Origin: Eustoma russellianum
Taxonomy: Eukaryota; Streptophyta; Magnoliopsida; Gentianales; Gentianaceae
Reading direction: 5' to 3'
NCBI GenBank assembly: GCA_036186865.1
Contig: AP025042.1
Location: 34,764,453-34,828,452 of the forward strand
Length of the DNA: 64,000 bases
A program made the position numbers and the translations under genes. Within the stretch, counting starts at the first letter, position 1. Each line of letters starts with the position of its first letter. The notes beneath the pieces are model-generated. The model saw nothing but the letters and a program-made list of their open reading frames with translations. It made no database searches and was not told the DNA's origin. Positions 33,060 to 43,662 of this stretch are shown one piece after another.

Positions 33060-36000
33060 TTACGGCGCTCGTAATCCATGATGTGTCAAGTAATGGGCAA
33101 CCATATTTGCTTCTCTAACAGTGTGTTGTATTACAATGTGCGTCTGTTGTAGAAGGGAATGCAAAGTGTTGAGATGAAAAGGGCCTATAACCGATGTTGG
33201 TTGATAGAGGATCTGAGAAAGCTGAAGATTATATGTTTCCAATATAATGTTACGATATAATGGTAATAAAAAGAGCAGGCTAAATAATGCAGTTTGTGCT
33301 TCCGCCATATATGGCACACACAATGGCAAGCGAAAAGAAATCGCTCCAAGACAGTCTCCCATTGCATCTCGTAAAATGACACTGCCAGCGGCAAACCTGG
33401 GTCCAACTGCAGCATCTATATTCAGTTTCAAGCGACCAGTGGGTGGAACTAACCATCTAACAACTTGAGCTCGCTTGATGCGAATTGGAGGCATAAAGTC
33501 CAAATGATTCACCAAACGATAGTCCAAAGCCAATTTTGTCCATCAATAGTCTTAGCCCAGGAATAAATATCTGTAGTATAGTAGCCATGACCGACTCTGT
33601 AGTGCAAGATGTGCTGTCTCCATAGACTAATGAGGCACAAGTACGCCAGATATTATAGCTAATAATACCCAGAATAACTATCTATAAAATGTCTAGTAAA
33701 TTGGTTGATGATGACCAGAACCACCAAGATAATAAATAAGGCCATAGTCGTCGAGAATGAGGTGATAGACCATTTAGCAAAGATGCAAAAAAGATCCATA
33801 TTGGCCGAATGTGTGGGCAATGTAAAAATATATGATCCACCTCCGCTGATGCCTGTTTACAGAAAGGACATTGTGTTGGCATAACCACTATAAACTCGCA
33901 TACATAATCTTGTAGTGGGATCGCACGATGATATATACGCCAAAGAAAGTTTCTGATAATCGGCCGATGTTTCTTGTGCCAAATAAATTTAGCCGACATA
34001 GTTGGACGCGGCATTCTGCAAAGTTCATAGGCGGAACTCGATGTGAAATCTCCTGAGGCTGTGGCTGTCCATGATAGCTGCAGGCCCTCTAACGATAATG
34101 TGACTAACATCTCAAATGGTAGCGACAAATAATCTTCCAAATGGGAGAGTCCGGTAGACGTGGAATATAATCCCACCGAAAACCATACTTGGCATGAAGA
34201 TACCTACTCCATAAAGTATTATGTTGATGATAAGACCATCATATACGACAAAAATATGCTTCCTGCAACGCCCGAATATTGCGGATGCCCAGACCACCTT
34301 CATCACATGGAGTTGTAATCTTGCTCCAAGCCACTCAATGCCTTTTTGGTCCCCAGTAAAAATTATACATCTTTCATTCAATGATTTTAATTATGGACTG
34401 CAGAAGGCCACCTGTAGCAATAATACGTAAAGGAATAAAGGACATAACATATCTCAGTAAGACTAATATGCCCGAATGTGAGAGAAGCTTATTATGCCAA
34501 CCATTTAACCGTGCATCAATATGGTCCAACAAGGATGAACAGTAACGAGCGCAGCTGATACCTTTATGTAACATAGATCCCAGATAACGAAAAGGTAAGC
34601 ATGTAGGCCGCATGTGTAGTATTTCCTCATAGCAATGTTTGCGTAGATCTGTTGTGTTTGAAGAAGATATAAATCTGCTCTTATTGTAATTCACTTTATG
34701 GCCCGAGGCTGTCTCATACCAAGTCAAAAATTCCCGAAATAGGCGTAATGTACGAATAGTGCCATGCAGGAAAACCAAAAAATCATAAGCATAAGCTAGA
34801 TGTGTAATATGCATTGGAACCCGTCCTAACTTGAAGGATTGCAACCGTCCAGCCTCCACCTGAGCCTTTAACCCCCTACTAAAACCCTCCGAAAATAGTA
34901 TAAAGAGTAAAGGGGATAGCGGGTCGCCTTTCTTAACGGCACGATATGGCTGAAATGCCTCTGAGGGGACTCCATTTATAAGGACCAATAATCTGGTACT
35001 TTTTCGATGATTGAGAATGACACGAATAAAAAAGGCTGAGAAACCAAATTTTGCCAACAACAACTCTAAATACTCCCAACTCACCCGATCAAATGCCTTC
35101 ATCATATCCAGTTTTAAACATAACTGATTTCCACCTCTATCAAGCATATGGATCATTTCTCACGCTAAGAGAACCTGAGAAGATATTTCATATCCTTTCA
35201 AAAAACATGTCTGTTCCGGAGATATCAATTTTGGAAGTAGGAAACAAAGACATGTCGCAATAATGCGAGTACAGATCTTGCTTAGAAAATTAGTCAAACA
35301 TATCGGCCGATAGTCACTAAAAGTTCTAGGAGCTGAGACTTTTGGTATCAAATTGATCAGTGCAGCTGCCAGAGCCGAAGGTTGTGGAATACCAAGAAAG
35401 AATTCTTGGACTGCTAACGTAACATCTATATACATAATATCCCAACATGAGCGAAAAAAATTCCCATGGAATTCATCTGGTCCTGCTGCACTTTATGGGT
35501 CTAAGTGCTATACAGCTTCTTTAATCTCAGCAGCTTGCGGAAGATGCATAAGAAAAGTATTATCCTCTGTAGTTACCAACATGGATATATGCTGCAGTAT
35601 TCGATCATAGTCACCCGTTGGTTCCTTTGAAAATAAAGCTGTATAAAAAGAAATCGCCTTCGCTGAATTGAGTCTAGGGTATCACATAAATCATCAGTAG
35701 TATAAACTTGTTGTATGCGAAGTTGAGTGTGTCGACCCTTTACCACCAAATGGAAATAACGAGTATTAGCACCCCCCATCATGTATCCACCGAACTCGAT
35801 CTTTGTTTCCAAAAATGAAACTCATAGTTAGCAGCTTTAACATACTCCACTTTTGCCTGATGATACAAACTTCTATTGTCCTCGGTGGAAGACTGACCCT
35901 ATGCTAATTCTGCATGCCTGACCATGGATTCAGCTAGCTCCACACATTGAAAAATATTGCCAAAAATAGTCGAGTTCCAGCTTTGAATATCCTTCTTGAG

Positions 36001-36827
36001 CCGAGACAACTTGTTATAAAATCCATACATTCCACTAGTAGTAGGATATGATTTCCAGGCTTCTTTAACATATGCATGAAAATCCAGATGTAACAACCAA
36101 GCATCTGGAAATCGAAAAGCACGTCTACTTCTTGTTTGTGCCTTGCTACATAAAAACAAAAAAGGAGTATAGTCAGATGAAATCCATGGTAAATGTGTAA
36201 GTCGTAAATCATCAAACGAGTCCTAAAAACGAGAATTAATGAAGACCCAGTCTAGGTGGCATTGCACTTGGCCGAGCCCTCGGCCATCTGTCCATGTATA
36301 TCTCGACCCCTGAAAAAGTGGATCCATCAAAGAACAATCCTCTATGTAATCAGTAAAATCCTGCAAAGCTGCCAATGTAGGATTACAGCTACTCCGATGA
36401 TCATGCAATGAACAAAACGTATTAAAATCACCACCCACAATCCAAGGAATATCCAACTGTTGGGAGTGATGTCGAAGCGATTGCCAAAGTGGCATCCGAA
36501 GGGAAACTGAATGTTGTTCATATAGACAATAGAGCAGCTAAATGATAAATTCAGTGGGACATAAAAAACTTGAAAATGTACCACCTGAGTATCATCTTGC
36601 GTATCAACAAACCGAAAAAGCAAATCTTACTAGAAAATCTAGATCTTACCAGACGATGAAGAGAAATGATGCGAAAAACCAAGATCCGTTTCATAACGTG
36701 TAATGCGATTTGATAGATGTTTTGGATCAATGACAGCCAAAAGATTAATACGATGTAAATGAACTAATTGATGCAAACGCGATAAAGAGCGTCTGATGCC
36801 CCTAATATTCCAAACCATAATATTCAT
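33060..36827 (-). pseudogene. L1 element 1 ORF2 (endonuclease, RT, zf-RVT, RNase H), decayed
   Basis: Starts at ATG 36827 (NIMVWNIRGI, the usual plant L1 entry). The endonuclease shows WIVGGDFNTF and LDWVFIN (36223-36495). RT spans about 35435-34374 with LIPKVSAP, DYRPICLTN, LDMMKAFDRVSWEYL (motif A), KKGDPLSPLLF and AYAYDFLVF, where the usual ADD motif has lost its first Asp. The zinc-finger-like C..C..H..C part is at 33682-34176 (CPFCKQASAEVDHIFLHCPH). A C-terminal RNase H (33060-33533) keeps LNIDAAV and AEAQTAL, but the expected ES/TD site reads ETYN. Several stops and shifts separate these parts. Confidence 0.88.
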
Positions 36828-36847
36828 TGGGAAAAGGTAACTTCACT

Positions 36848-38076
36848 TTAATGAACCGAACGTGCAGCTCTACGAGTTAAGATGGTAGAAGGCGGTAAAA
36901 GTGGCAAGTCCTTACGTGTTCTTCTGCGTCGACGAGGTACAACTGATATAAATCCCTCATCTGAAGGCAACACCTCAAGACGAGAAAACAGGATCTCATC
37001 CGAAGGTGATTCTGAAAATGATCGTATTCTCCGAATAACATCCTCCGAGATGGACGCCGAAGTCATATCTTCCCCATGCAATTCAGTGTCGGAGGAATGA
37101 CCTATCTCACCAGTATCATCGAATTCTGGCGGCGGAGGGTATTCTGCATCTTAACCTAAAGAAGAGAGATCTTATGCATGGCTAGGAGGTGGCAATGGAA
37201 CATCAACAGTAGAGGAAGTATTTTGCAAGCTGGTATTTACCTCCGCATCAGAAGAAATTATCACTGGTACCTTTTGAAGTATCGGTGATTTTGTAAGGAT
37301 GGAATCGCTTGAAGGAGATGATTTTTTTGGAGTCCATCTGGTGGCAGGCTGTGCCTGATGGACTGCATGCATTGAAGGCTCCTAACATTTGCCTGTTGCA
37401 TGTCCAAGCATGCGACATGTAGTACAAAACATTGAGAGATCTTCATAAACAACCTATTGCAAAATGATTTTTTGTTTAGCCTGCAAATAAATCTTTTTTG
37501 GCAGATCCTGCGAAACATCCACCTCGATATAAATACGGGCAACTGAGGGTTGCAAACCTTCTAAGGTAGAAATGTCTAATTTAATTGGTGCTCCAATGAG
37601 GCGGACAATCTCAAATAACGCAGCTTTCTGATGGAAATGTATTGGCAAGCCAGGAAGAGCAATCCATAATGGGACAATTGGTACATCAGCGGCTGTATCA
37701 AAATATACTGTCCATTTGGTAACACACATATGACACCAAGATATATTCCATGCACGACGATAAAAACATCTTAGATAATCAGGCTCATGACAAAAATTCA
37801 ACAGAATATGTGACTGATCAATCAAGGTGATGCGCAAATCAGTTTGAAAACCAATTTTTTCAAAACATCTCGAATAACCTTCAATGGTGGTCGACCATAC
37901 CAGAAAGTTCCCACTAACAAAAATTTAAAGGGAGTAGATAAAGCATCGATCTCATCATCAGAAAATGTAATCATCAGAATACCTTTATGTCGTGAGATTG
38001 TTTTGGGAGAGATGGCGATTGAGGATGCATTATTGCCGGAACAATCAGCACAAACGTGGGAGACTATGACGGCTGA
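36848..38076 (-). pseudogene. L1 element 1 ORF1, 3' part (DUF4283 and zinc knuckle), decayed
   Basis: Nucleic-acid-binding ORF1 protein. The part left of the gypsy 3 insertion carries a DUF4283-like region (RPPLKVIRDVLKK, then VPLWIALPGLPIHF and IYIEVDVSQDLPKKI), a CX2CX4HX4C knuckle CTTCRMLGHATGKC (about 37390-37435, followed by a stop), and a basic/Pro-Ser-rich tail ending at 36848. Shifts lie near 37830 and 37450. The N-terminal part lies beyond the inserted element, at 51173-51304. Confidence 0.82.
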
Positions 38077-38200
38077 TGTTGTAACCAATTAGGAACCCTT
38101 TTGTACTTGAGATCTATTTAAAAGAATATATGACAAGATATGTCTACAATTACAATTTATTGAGTCGATGATTTTTATTTTAGATTACGTATGGAAAGTA

Positions 38201-38239
<39 letters not shown>

Positions 38240-38242
38240 TAT
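38201..38242. repeat. TA microsatellite in 5' LTR of gypsy 3
   Basis: About 42 bp of TA with one G interruption. The matching site in the 3' LTR (about 47253-47268) has only six or seven TA units. Confidence 0.9.
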
Positions 38243-38627
38243 AATTTTGAGCATGAATATTGGACCATGGGGAGAGGCCCAATTCACCCCCAAGTGCTTG
38301 GGAGGTTTCGGCCCTAAAGATAGGAAAGGCCTTAATGGAATTTCTTAAGATTGTAGAGGCCATCTTCTAAGTAAACCAATAAGCCAATAAACAAGTATGG
38401 GTAATGTCAAGAAAATTTTGGTTTCAACCAACACCCATTTTCGGCCCTTAGCCCAAAGAGGGCTCAAACATTTTTTTCCCTAATTAACCATTTTAAAAGA
38501 AAGAAAGGGAAAATAAAATAAAATAAATAAGAAGAGGGGGGAAATTACCCTAATTAAGGCATTGTTGGGGTCATTAAAGACCCCAACCGCCGGATGGGAG
38601 GGGGTAGCCAACCTAGGGAGATGTTTA

Positions 38628-38825
38628 CTCCACCATGGTTATCTTGCATCCAACCAAGGTTCAAGTAACTATGATTAAATGAAGTAACTAAGGTTAGCTC
38701 AAAAAGTAACTATGATTAGAATAAAGTAATTAAGGTTAGTGATAAAGTAACCTTGGTTAACTAAAAAGTAACAAAGGTTAAAAATTAAATAAAGTAATTA
38801 AGGTTAATTCTTTTAACCTTAGTAA
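38628..38825 (+). repeat. GGTTA/TAACC array in gypsy 3 5' LTR
   Basis: About ten modules of AAGTAACYAWGGTTA type with intervening GATTA-like variants, including the inverted pair TAACCTTGGTTA. The 3' LTR copy is at about 47650-47850, and a shorter relative is in the gypsy 1 LTR. Confidence 0.7.
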
Positions 38826-41089
38826 GTCTTCCACCCCTTCCCTTTACCCCAACTGCTACAAGCTAGCCAAGAAAGAGAGTTCCCTCCAAAATACTATTGA
38901 GTATTCTTCCATTCTTCTAAACACTCAAAGAACCCCAAGTGCAAGAAGAGCTCCTTCTCCTCCCTTCACCCCAAACCACACGGCCAAGAGCAAAACAAGA
39001 GGTTCCTAGGTTCTTTCAAGACTAAGGGATATTAGGTAAGTATTCTTAGACCTCTTGTGAAGATATCTACATTTTCATTAGGTGAAACTTATGGTGCTAT
39101 TTTCTTCCTCATAACCATGACCTTCAAGGTCACTAGGCTCAACAAGTCTCAAGCTTTTGTGGATTCTAGTCTTGAGAAGCTTGGATACTACTCAAGCTCC
39201 TTTTTGGTAAGTTCATCTAGCCCTTAATAACTGTATCCTTTACTTAAGGTTTTAACTAACCATTTACCCCTTTTCCTTTATAAAACCGTGGGGTACATGA
39301 CTAAAACAGGAGAAAGGTTCCAACCTTCCATACATCTTTCAAGAGGAGTAAGTGAAAAGGCAAGTACACTATGCCATTTGTGGCTTGAATGTGAAAGTGC
39401 TTGCATGAATGACTAGATAACCTTAAGATTCAATTTAGATGTCAAATGTTAAGCTTTGATGCATGAAACTTTTGGCCTAGGGGTTAAGTGGCGTGTATGT
39501 GTGAGTTTTTGCTTAAAGGTGGATTCTTTATTGGTTTTAAGCACTATTATGTGATAATCCAAGATGAACATGCTAAAGATCCCTTCTTTTCCATGGATAA
39601 GGCATACGGTGGAGAGGGTTAAAAGAAATAGAGGTAGTTTTTGCATGAAGTAATAAGTTATGGGGTATAGTGGGAACAAGATTTATGCTTTTGCGTATTA
39701 AACTAAATATGCTTTTTGTGGAGTTGTGATTTTGCCTTGCATGTGTATAAAAAGGGCTGTTTGGGGGCTAGGGTGCGTGTGCACCAAATTTTGCTAATGT
39801 TGATTTAGTGGAAATATGGTGTGCTTGGCCAAAGGATAATGTATGTGGTGTACAAACTGTTTTGTAGGGACTTACATATGACGTTTGTAACGTGTAAATT
39901 TCCCATGAAAAATGTGAGTTGAAGCTTAATAAAGTGTTTACATCAAACAATGCAAGTTGGGGCCATATAGGAATGAAAAATTACCAAAAACTGAAATTTA
40001 CTGGAGCAAGGCAGATTTTTGGCCGTTTTGTGAGACCTGAAAAGAGACCTTAGAGACATTCAATTTAGTTGATTTTTGGTATGACACTAGCTTATGTGTA
40101 TATTAGATATGAGAGTTGGAATTTTTTTAAAAGGAGTTACGGATTATTTTTAGTGAAATTTTTACTAAAACTGGTCATGCTGGAAAGTTTACTGGGCTAG
40201 ACAGATTTTATATGACCTAATGAGTAACCAGGAAATAGAGCTTAGGAATATGCTGGAATTTCTAAATAAAGATTTACGGTATGGTCACACTAGGATTTGT
40301 AGTAAAATCGGTCAATCCAGAAATTAACATGTAACGGTTTTAGAAAAAAGAATAAATGATGCCTCTAACGATATTATAAATCCGCAAAATTCATTTACCA
40401 ACTACTTAAGACATATGTGAACCCTTATATGTAGGCCACTTATTTTAGAATGACTAATTGAAGGGTAAATACCATAAATAAGTGGGCGTCATTAATATGA
40501 GATTTTGGGCAGAATTAAATAACTTATTATAAGGTCTTGTTCGAATGAACTTAGGATAGTTATACGACTTGGGCTCACAATCACCAATTAACGTAATAAT
40601 AGCCGGCCCAAATTAAAAGAGTTTTAATGGGCTTACACAAAAGACAAAAGAGAAAGGGGCGATGTATCGCCAAGGATTCAGTAGCCTTATTTTGTAATCA
40701 ATCAACTAAGTGTCATACGCATTTTATATCATCGCGAGTATTCTATTGTAAATATGAATGACATTTCTATGCACATGTATGACAAGCATTCATAATAGTA
40801 GGCCTAACTATAAGGGATTAAGGCCGAGTATAAGGAGTGATAATGCTGGAAATTTTTCCAGCGTAGCGAACGAGTTGTACATATGTGTATATGTAACACA
40901 TTATGTCATGGTTTGCATAATACGTGTCATGCATTGCATCATCGTCATTTACATGATTCATGGCATTGATTTTATGTGAAAGAATAATGAAAAGCGTTTT
41001 TAAAGAAAAGATTCTGTTTTAAAAAGAACGCTTTTCACCGGTACCGTGTGTGTATGTTCCTGGCCAGTAAGGACCCACCCAGATCCAGG

Positions 41090-41229
41090 GTTAATTGATC
41101 TGATGATATGGACCGTTCAGGCCCGGAGAGAATAGACCTGATAAGTGATGACGTTACCGTTCTGAATCCGGGAATAATAGATTCGAAGGGGAGACTTGAC
41201 CTCCTCGGATCCGGGAAGATAGATCTGAA
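41090..41229 (+). repeat. Dyad array in gypsy 3 5' LTR
   Basis: Four diverged units keep paired arms: CAGATC/GATCTG, CAGGCC/GACCTG (one mismatch), GAATC/GATTC and CGGATC/GATCTG (one G-T pair). The arm sequence differs from unit to unit, but pairing is largely kept. It lies at the same relative place as the gypsy 1 array. Confidence 0.7.
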
Positions 41230-41536
41230 CACTCTATTGTTTTTGACGATGATGTTTTGAATGAAAAGCCTGAAAGATCATATTCTCATTTTTATCATGG
41301 TGCATCACACGTACATATGTATGCATGTCATGTTTATTGAGTCATCGTGTGGTGACACATGATATTTAGACTAAGTTGTTATAACTTGGTAGCTCCCAAG
41401 TATGACCTCATTTAGTAATGATCCTTGATATGTTACGAAATTATGCAAGTTGCGGTCTTTTATTGTTATGTCCTTTATTAAGTAACGATCTTGCTTAAGT
41501 TATGATCTTCACGCATTAAGTGTTGACCACTATCAG

Positions 41537-41673
41537 GTATTGGATGGAGGACATGTATGTTTCTAAACCGAAATTTTGGGGTTTGGTTCCTGTATGTACT
41601 TTCCATTTAATCCTCGATTATTATAGTATACTTGCTAGTGAATTTGTCACTCACCCCCTATTTTTCCTCCCAG
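41537..41673 (+). other. Candidate intron in gypsy 3 5' LTR
   Basis: 137 bp from TATCAG/GTATT to TTTTTCCTCCCAG/AG, equivalent to 8212-8338 in gypsy 1. The 70-codon frame 41520-41732 can also be read straight through it in this copy, so splicing is not required for that frame. Confidence 0.4.
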
Positions 41674-41732
41674 AGACTGCAGGGAACAAGGTAGAATGGA
41701 TTGAGGATGAACCTAGGGTCCCCTACCCGTGA
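41674..41732 (+). other. Conserved short coding end in gypsy 3 5' LTR (IEDEPRVPYP-stop)
   Basis: Reads ETAGNKVEW then IEDEPRVPYP and TGA (41730-41732). Against gypsy 1 all eight codon differences in the ten-residue block are silent third-base changes. The 3' LTR copy (to 50845) keeps the same peptide. Confidence 0.6.
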
Positions 41733-42055
41733 GTGCGGCAAAGGATGGACGGATTAGGAGACATGACTTGCTGGTTGTGATTGATGACTGATTATGTATT
41801 TGTGATGGGAAACATCTATTTTTGAGAATTTCGGTACATTTGACTTGGGTTGTAAAACTATGAATGATTTCCTATATGTTTTAACTTGAGGTTTTAATTC
41901 TACCACGGTTTCGCTTACTTATTAACATGTAAGAGCGAAAGTCCATGCATTATATCATGGACCATGACATGTTATAGATCGATGCCTGGTACTCTCCTTA
42001 ATGAAGTACGACGGGTGCACCAACTCTGGCTGGGCCGGGTGCGGGGCGCTACAGG

Positions 42056-42067
42056 TGGTATCAGAGC
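42056..42067 (+). promoter_or_regulatory. Primer binding site of gypsy 3
   Basis: TGGTATCAGAGC two bases after the 5' LTR end; initiator tRNA-Met type. Confidence 0.93.
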
Positions 42068-42349
42068 TGAGGCTCTATATCCGGGCAGAATAAGAACTAG
42101 GTCATGATTGTAGACCATTAAGCTTGACCTTAGATCTAAGTTCTGATCCTAGAGAAGAGTTGACCTTAGACTAGGATGACTTGGACTGGAAAATTAGGGT
42201 TCGGCAAATTGATAAAACCCTAATTGACGACAAATCCCAGAATATAATTTATAAAGTATGTATGTGCATGCCAGATATGCTATTGGTATCGATTAAATTC
42301 AGCCACCTATTATGACTTTCCCAGATTGAATAAAATCCGATGCTGCATA

Positions 42350-43585
42350 ATGCAGATGGTGCGACCAAGGGGCCGACCATCAAGAGCAAGGCCAGAGGTG
42401 CAGGAGCCTATTCCTCCTCCAGTTGCACAGGTCCCTCCACCGCCGCCACCGCAAGACTAAAATCTGCCTCCAGTCCAGAATGTTCCTCCACCCCAACGAC
42501 CCTTTCTACAAATGATGCCTGATATTAATGCTTTTCAGAACTTTTGCCAGACAGTTACTTAAATTGGGCAAGTGATACTGCAACAGAATAACCCTCAACC
42601 TCACGAGCCGGTCAGAGATGCCCAATATTATTTTGAAAAGTTGAAAAGAGCCAATGTTTCGCCGTTTGAAGGAAAGTCAGATTCAGATGCCGCTGAGAAG
42701 TGGCTAGATGAGGTAGAGAACTGCTTCGAACTAATTAGAGCCCCAGAGGAAGTAAAGACTCAGGCAGTTAGACCATTTCTGCTAGGATAGGCCAACCAGT
42801 GGCGGAAAGCCAATCTGCAAGCTCTACCAAGACCAATTTCCTAGGAAAGGTTTCTCCAGGAATTCAACAAGTTCTACATACCACCCTCCGTCAAATTGCA
42901 GAAAAGGCATGAGTTTGAGTCCCTAATACAAGAACAGGGAATGACAGTCGCTGACTACGCCAACAAGTTTATAGCACTGGGAAGATTCCAACCATCCATC
43001 ATGAATGATGAAGAAACCAAAATGTTAAAATTTGAAATAGGACAGAACCCTAGAATTCGAACATGGCTGGTCAATGCAAATCCATAATATTTTGGCGCAC
43101 TTCTAGACGCATGCTATAGAATTGAAAGAGATATCATTCGCCGTAATGAGTTCGGCCAGAAAAGAGGACGAGAAGTGTCTGGGAGCAGAGGGCCCCGCAA
43201 ATCCGCTAAGGAAAATACAAGGGGCCCAGGGCATCAAGGGAAGAATCGGTTCCAACGCTGTTCCCAAAAGAACCAGTCAAAGAACCAAGGCCAACAATCT
43301 GCCATTCCGAGCTGCTCTCACTGCGGTAGATCTATGTGGGAGAATGTTGTTACCAGATGGGAAAATGTTTCGGGTACGGCAAGGCAGGCCACATCCTTAA
43401 GGACTGTCCAGATAAGGGGAAACACCTGCTTTGGATGCGGGAAAACAGGACATATGGCCAAGGAATGTCCGGAGAAAGGGGCCCAGCAGCAACAACAACC
43501 GCCAAACCTCAGCGTCAACATACCAATGCACGACTTCACGCCATGACTGATGCAGCTGCTGAAGAGGCCAATGACGTGGTGACAG
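42350..43585 (+). pseudogene. Gypsy 3 gag, decayed
   Basis: Starts at ATG 42350 (MQMVRP..), with a Pro-rich N-terminus and then the gag domain (QYYFEKLKRANVSPFEG, KLQKRHEFESL, DYANKFIALGRFQPS). Stops at 42458-42460, 42788-42790 and 42842-42844 replace Gln, Gln and Trp codons of the relative. After a frame change there are two CCHC knuckles in tandem. The first, CFGYGKAGHILKDC, has Tyr where the second Cys should be. The second, CFGCGKTGHMAKEC, is intact but lies in another frame. The coding end before the intron is NDVVTG. Confidence 0.85.
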
Positions 43586-43662
43586 GTATTTTCTAAGAAA
43601 TTGTGCTAATTCTTATAAGTACTGTTGTCCTATAGTTTCTTAGTAAGTATTGCATGATTCAG
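43586..43662 (+). other. Intron-like interruption 1 of gypsy 3 (gag-protease boundary)
   Basis: 77 bp from GTATTTTCTA to GCATGATTCAG. Removal joins DVVTG to AILACSVPANVLFDSGAS. Same codon and phase as in gypsy 1 (10197-10278). Confidence 0.75.

Larger units (their letters stand above)
38077..42053 (+). repeat. 5' LTR of gypsy 3 (3.98 kb)
   Basis: Contains, in order, a TA microsatellite (38201-38242), a GGTTA array (38628-38825), a CT-rich leader-like stretch ending at TATTAG/GTAAGT (donor-like, 39036), TTTTTG/GTAAGT (about 39206), AAAAG/GCAAGT (39360), a dyad array (41090-41229), a donor/acceptor-like pair (41537-41673) and the conserved coding end (41674-41732). It ends GGGGCGCTACA at 42053. 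Confidence 0.95.

Noticed and set aside
37822..38088. ORF start at 38088 for the L1 ORF1 protein
   Set aside because: The first codons lie in the gypsy 3 LTR (38077-38088), and the first is TTG. The true upstream coding sequence is at 51173-51304.
41520..41732. A stand-alone 70-codon gene in the gypsy 3 LTR
   Set aside because: Only the last ~17 codons are matched in gypsy 1, where an in-frame stop lies 36 codons or fewer upstream. The conserved part is better described as a terminal exon-like segment.
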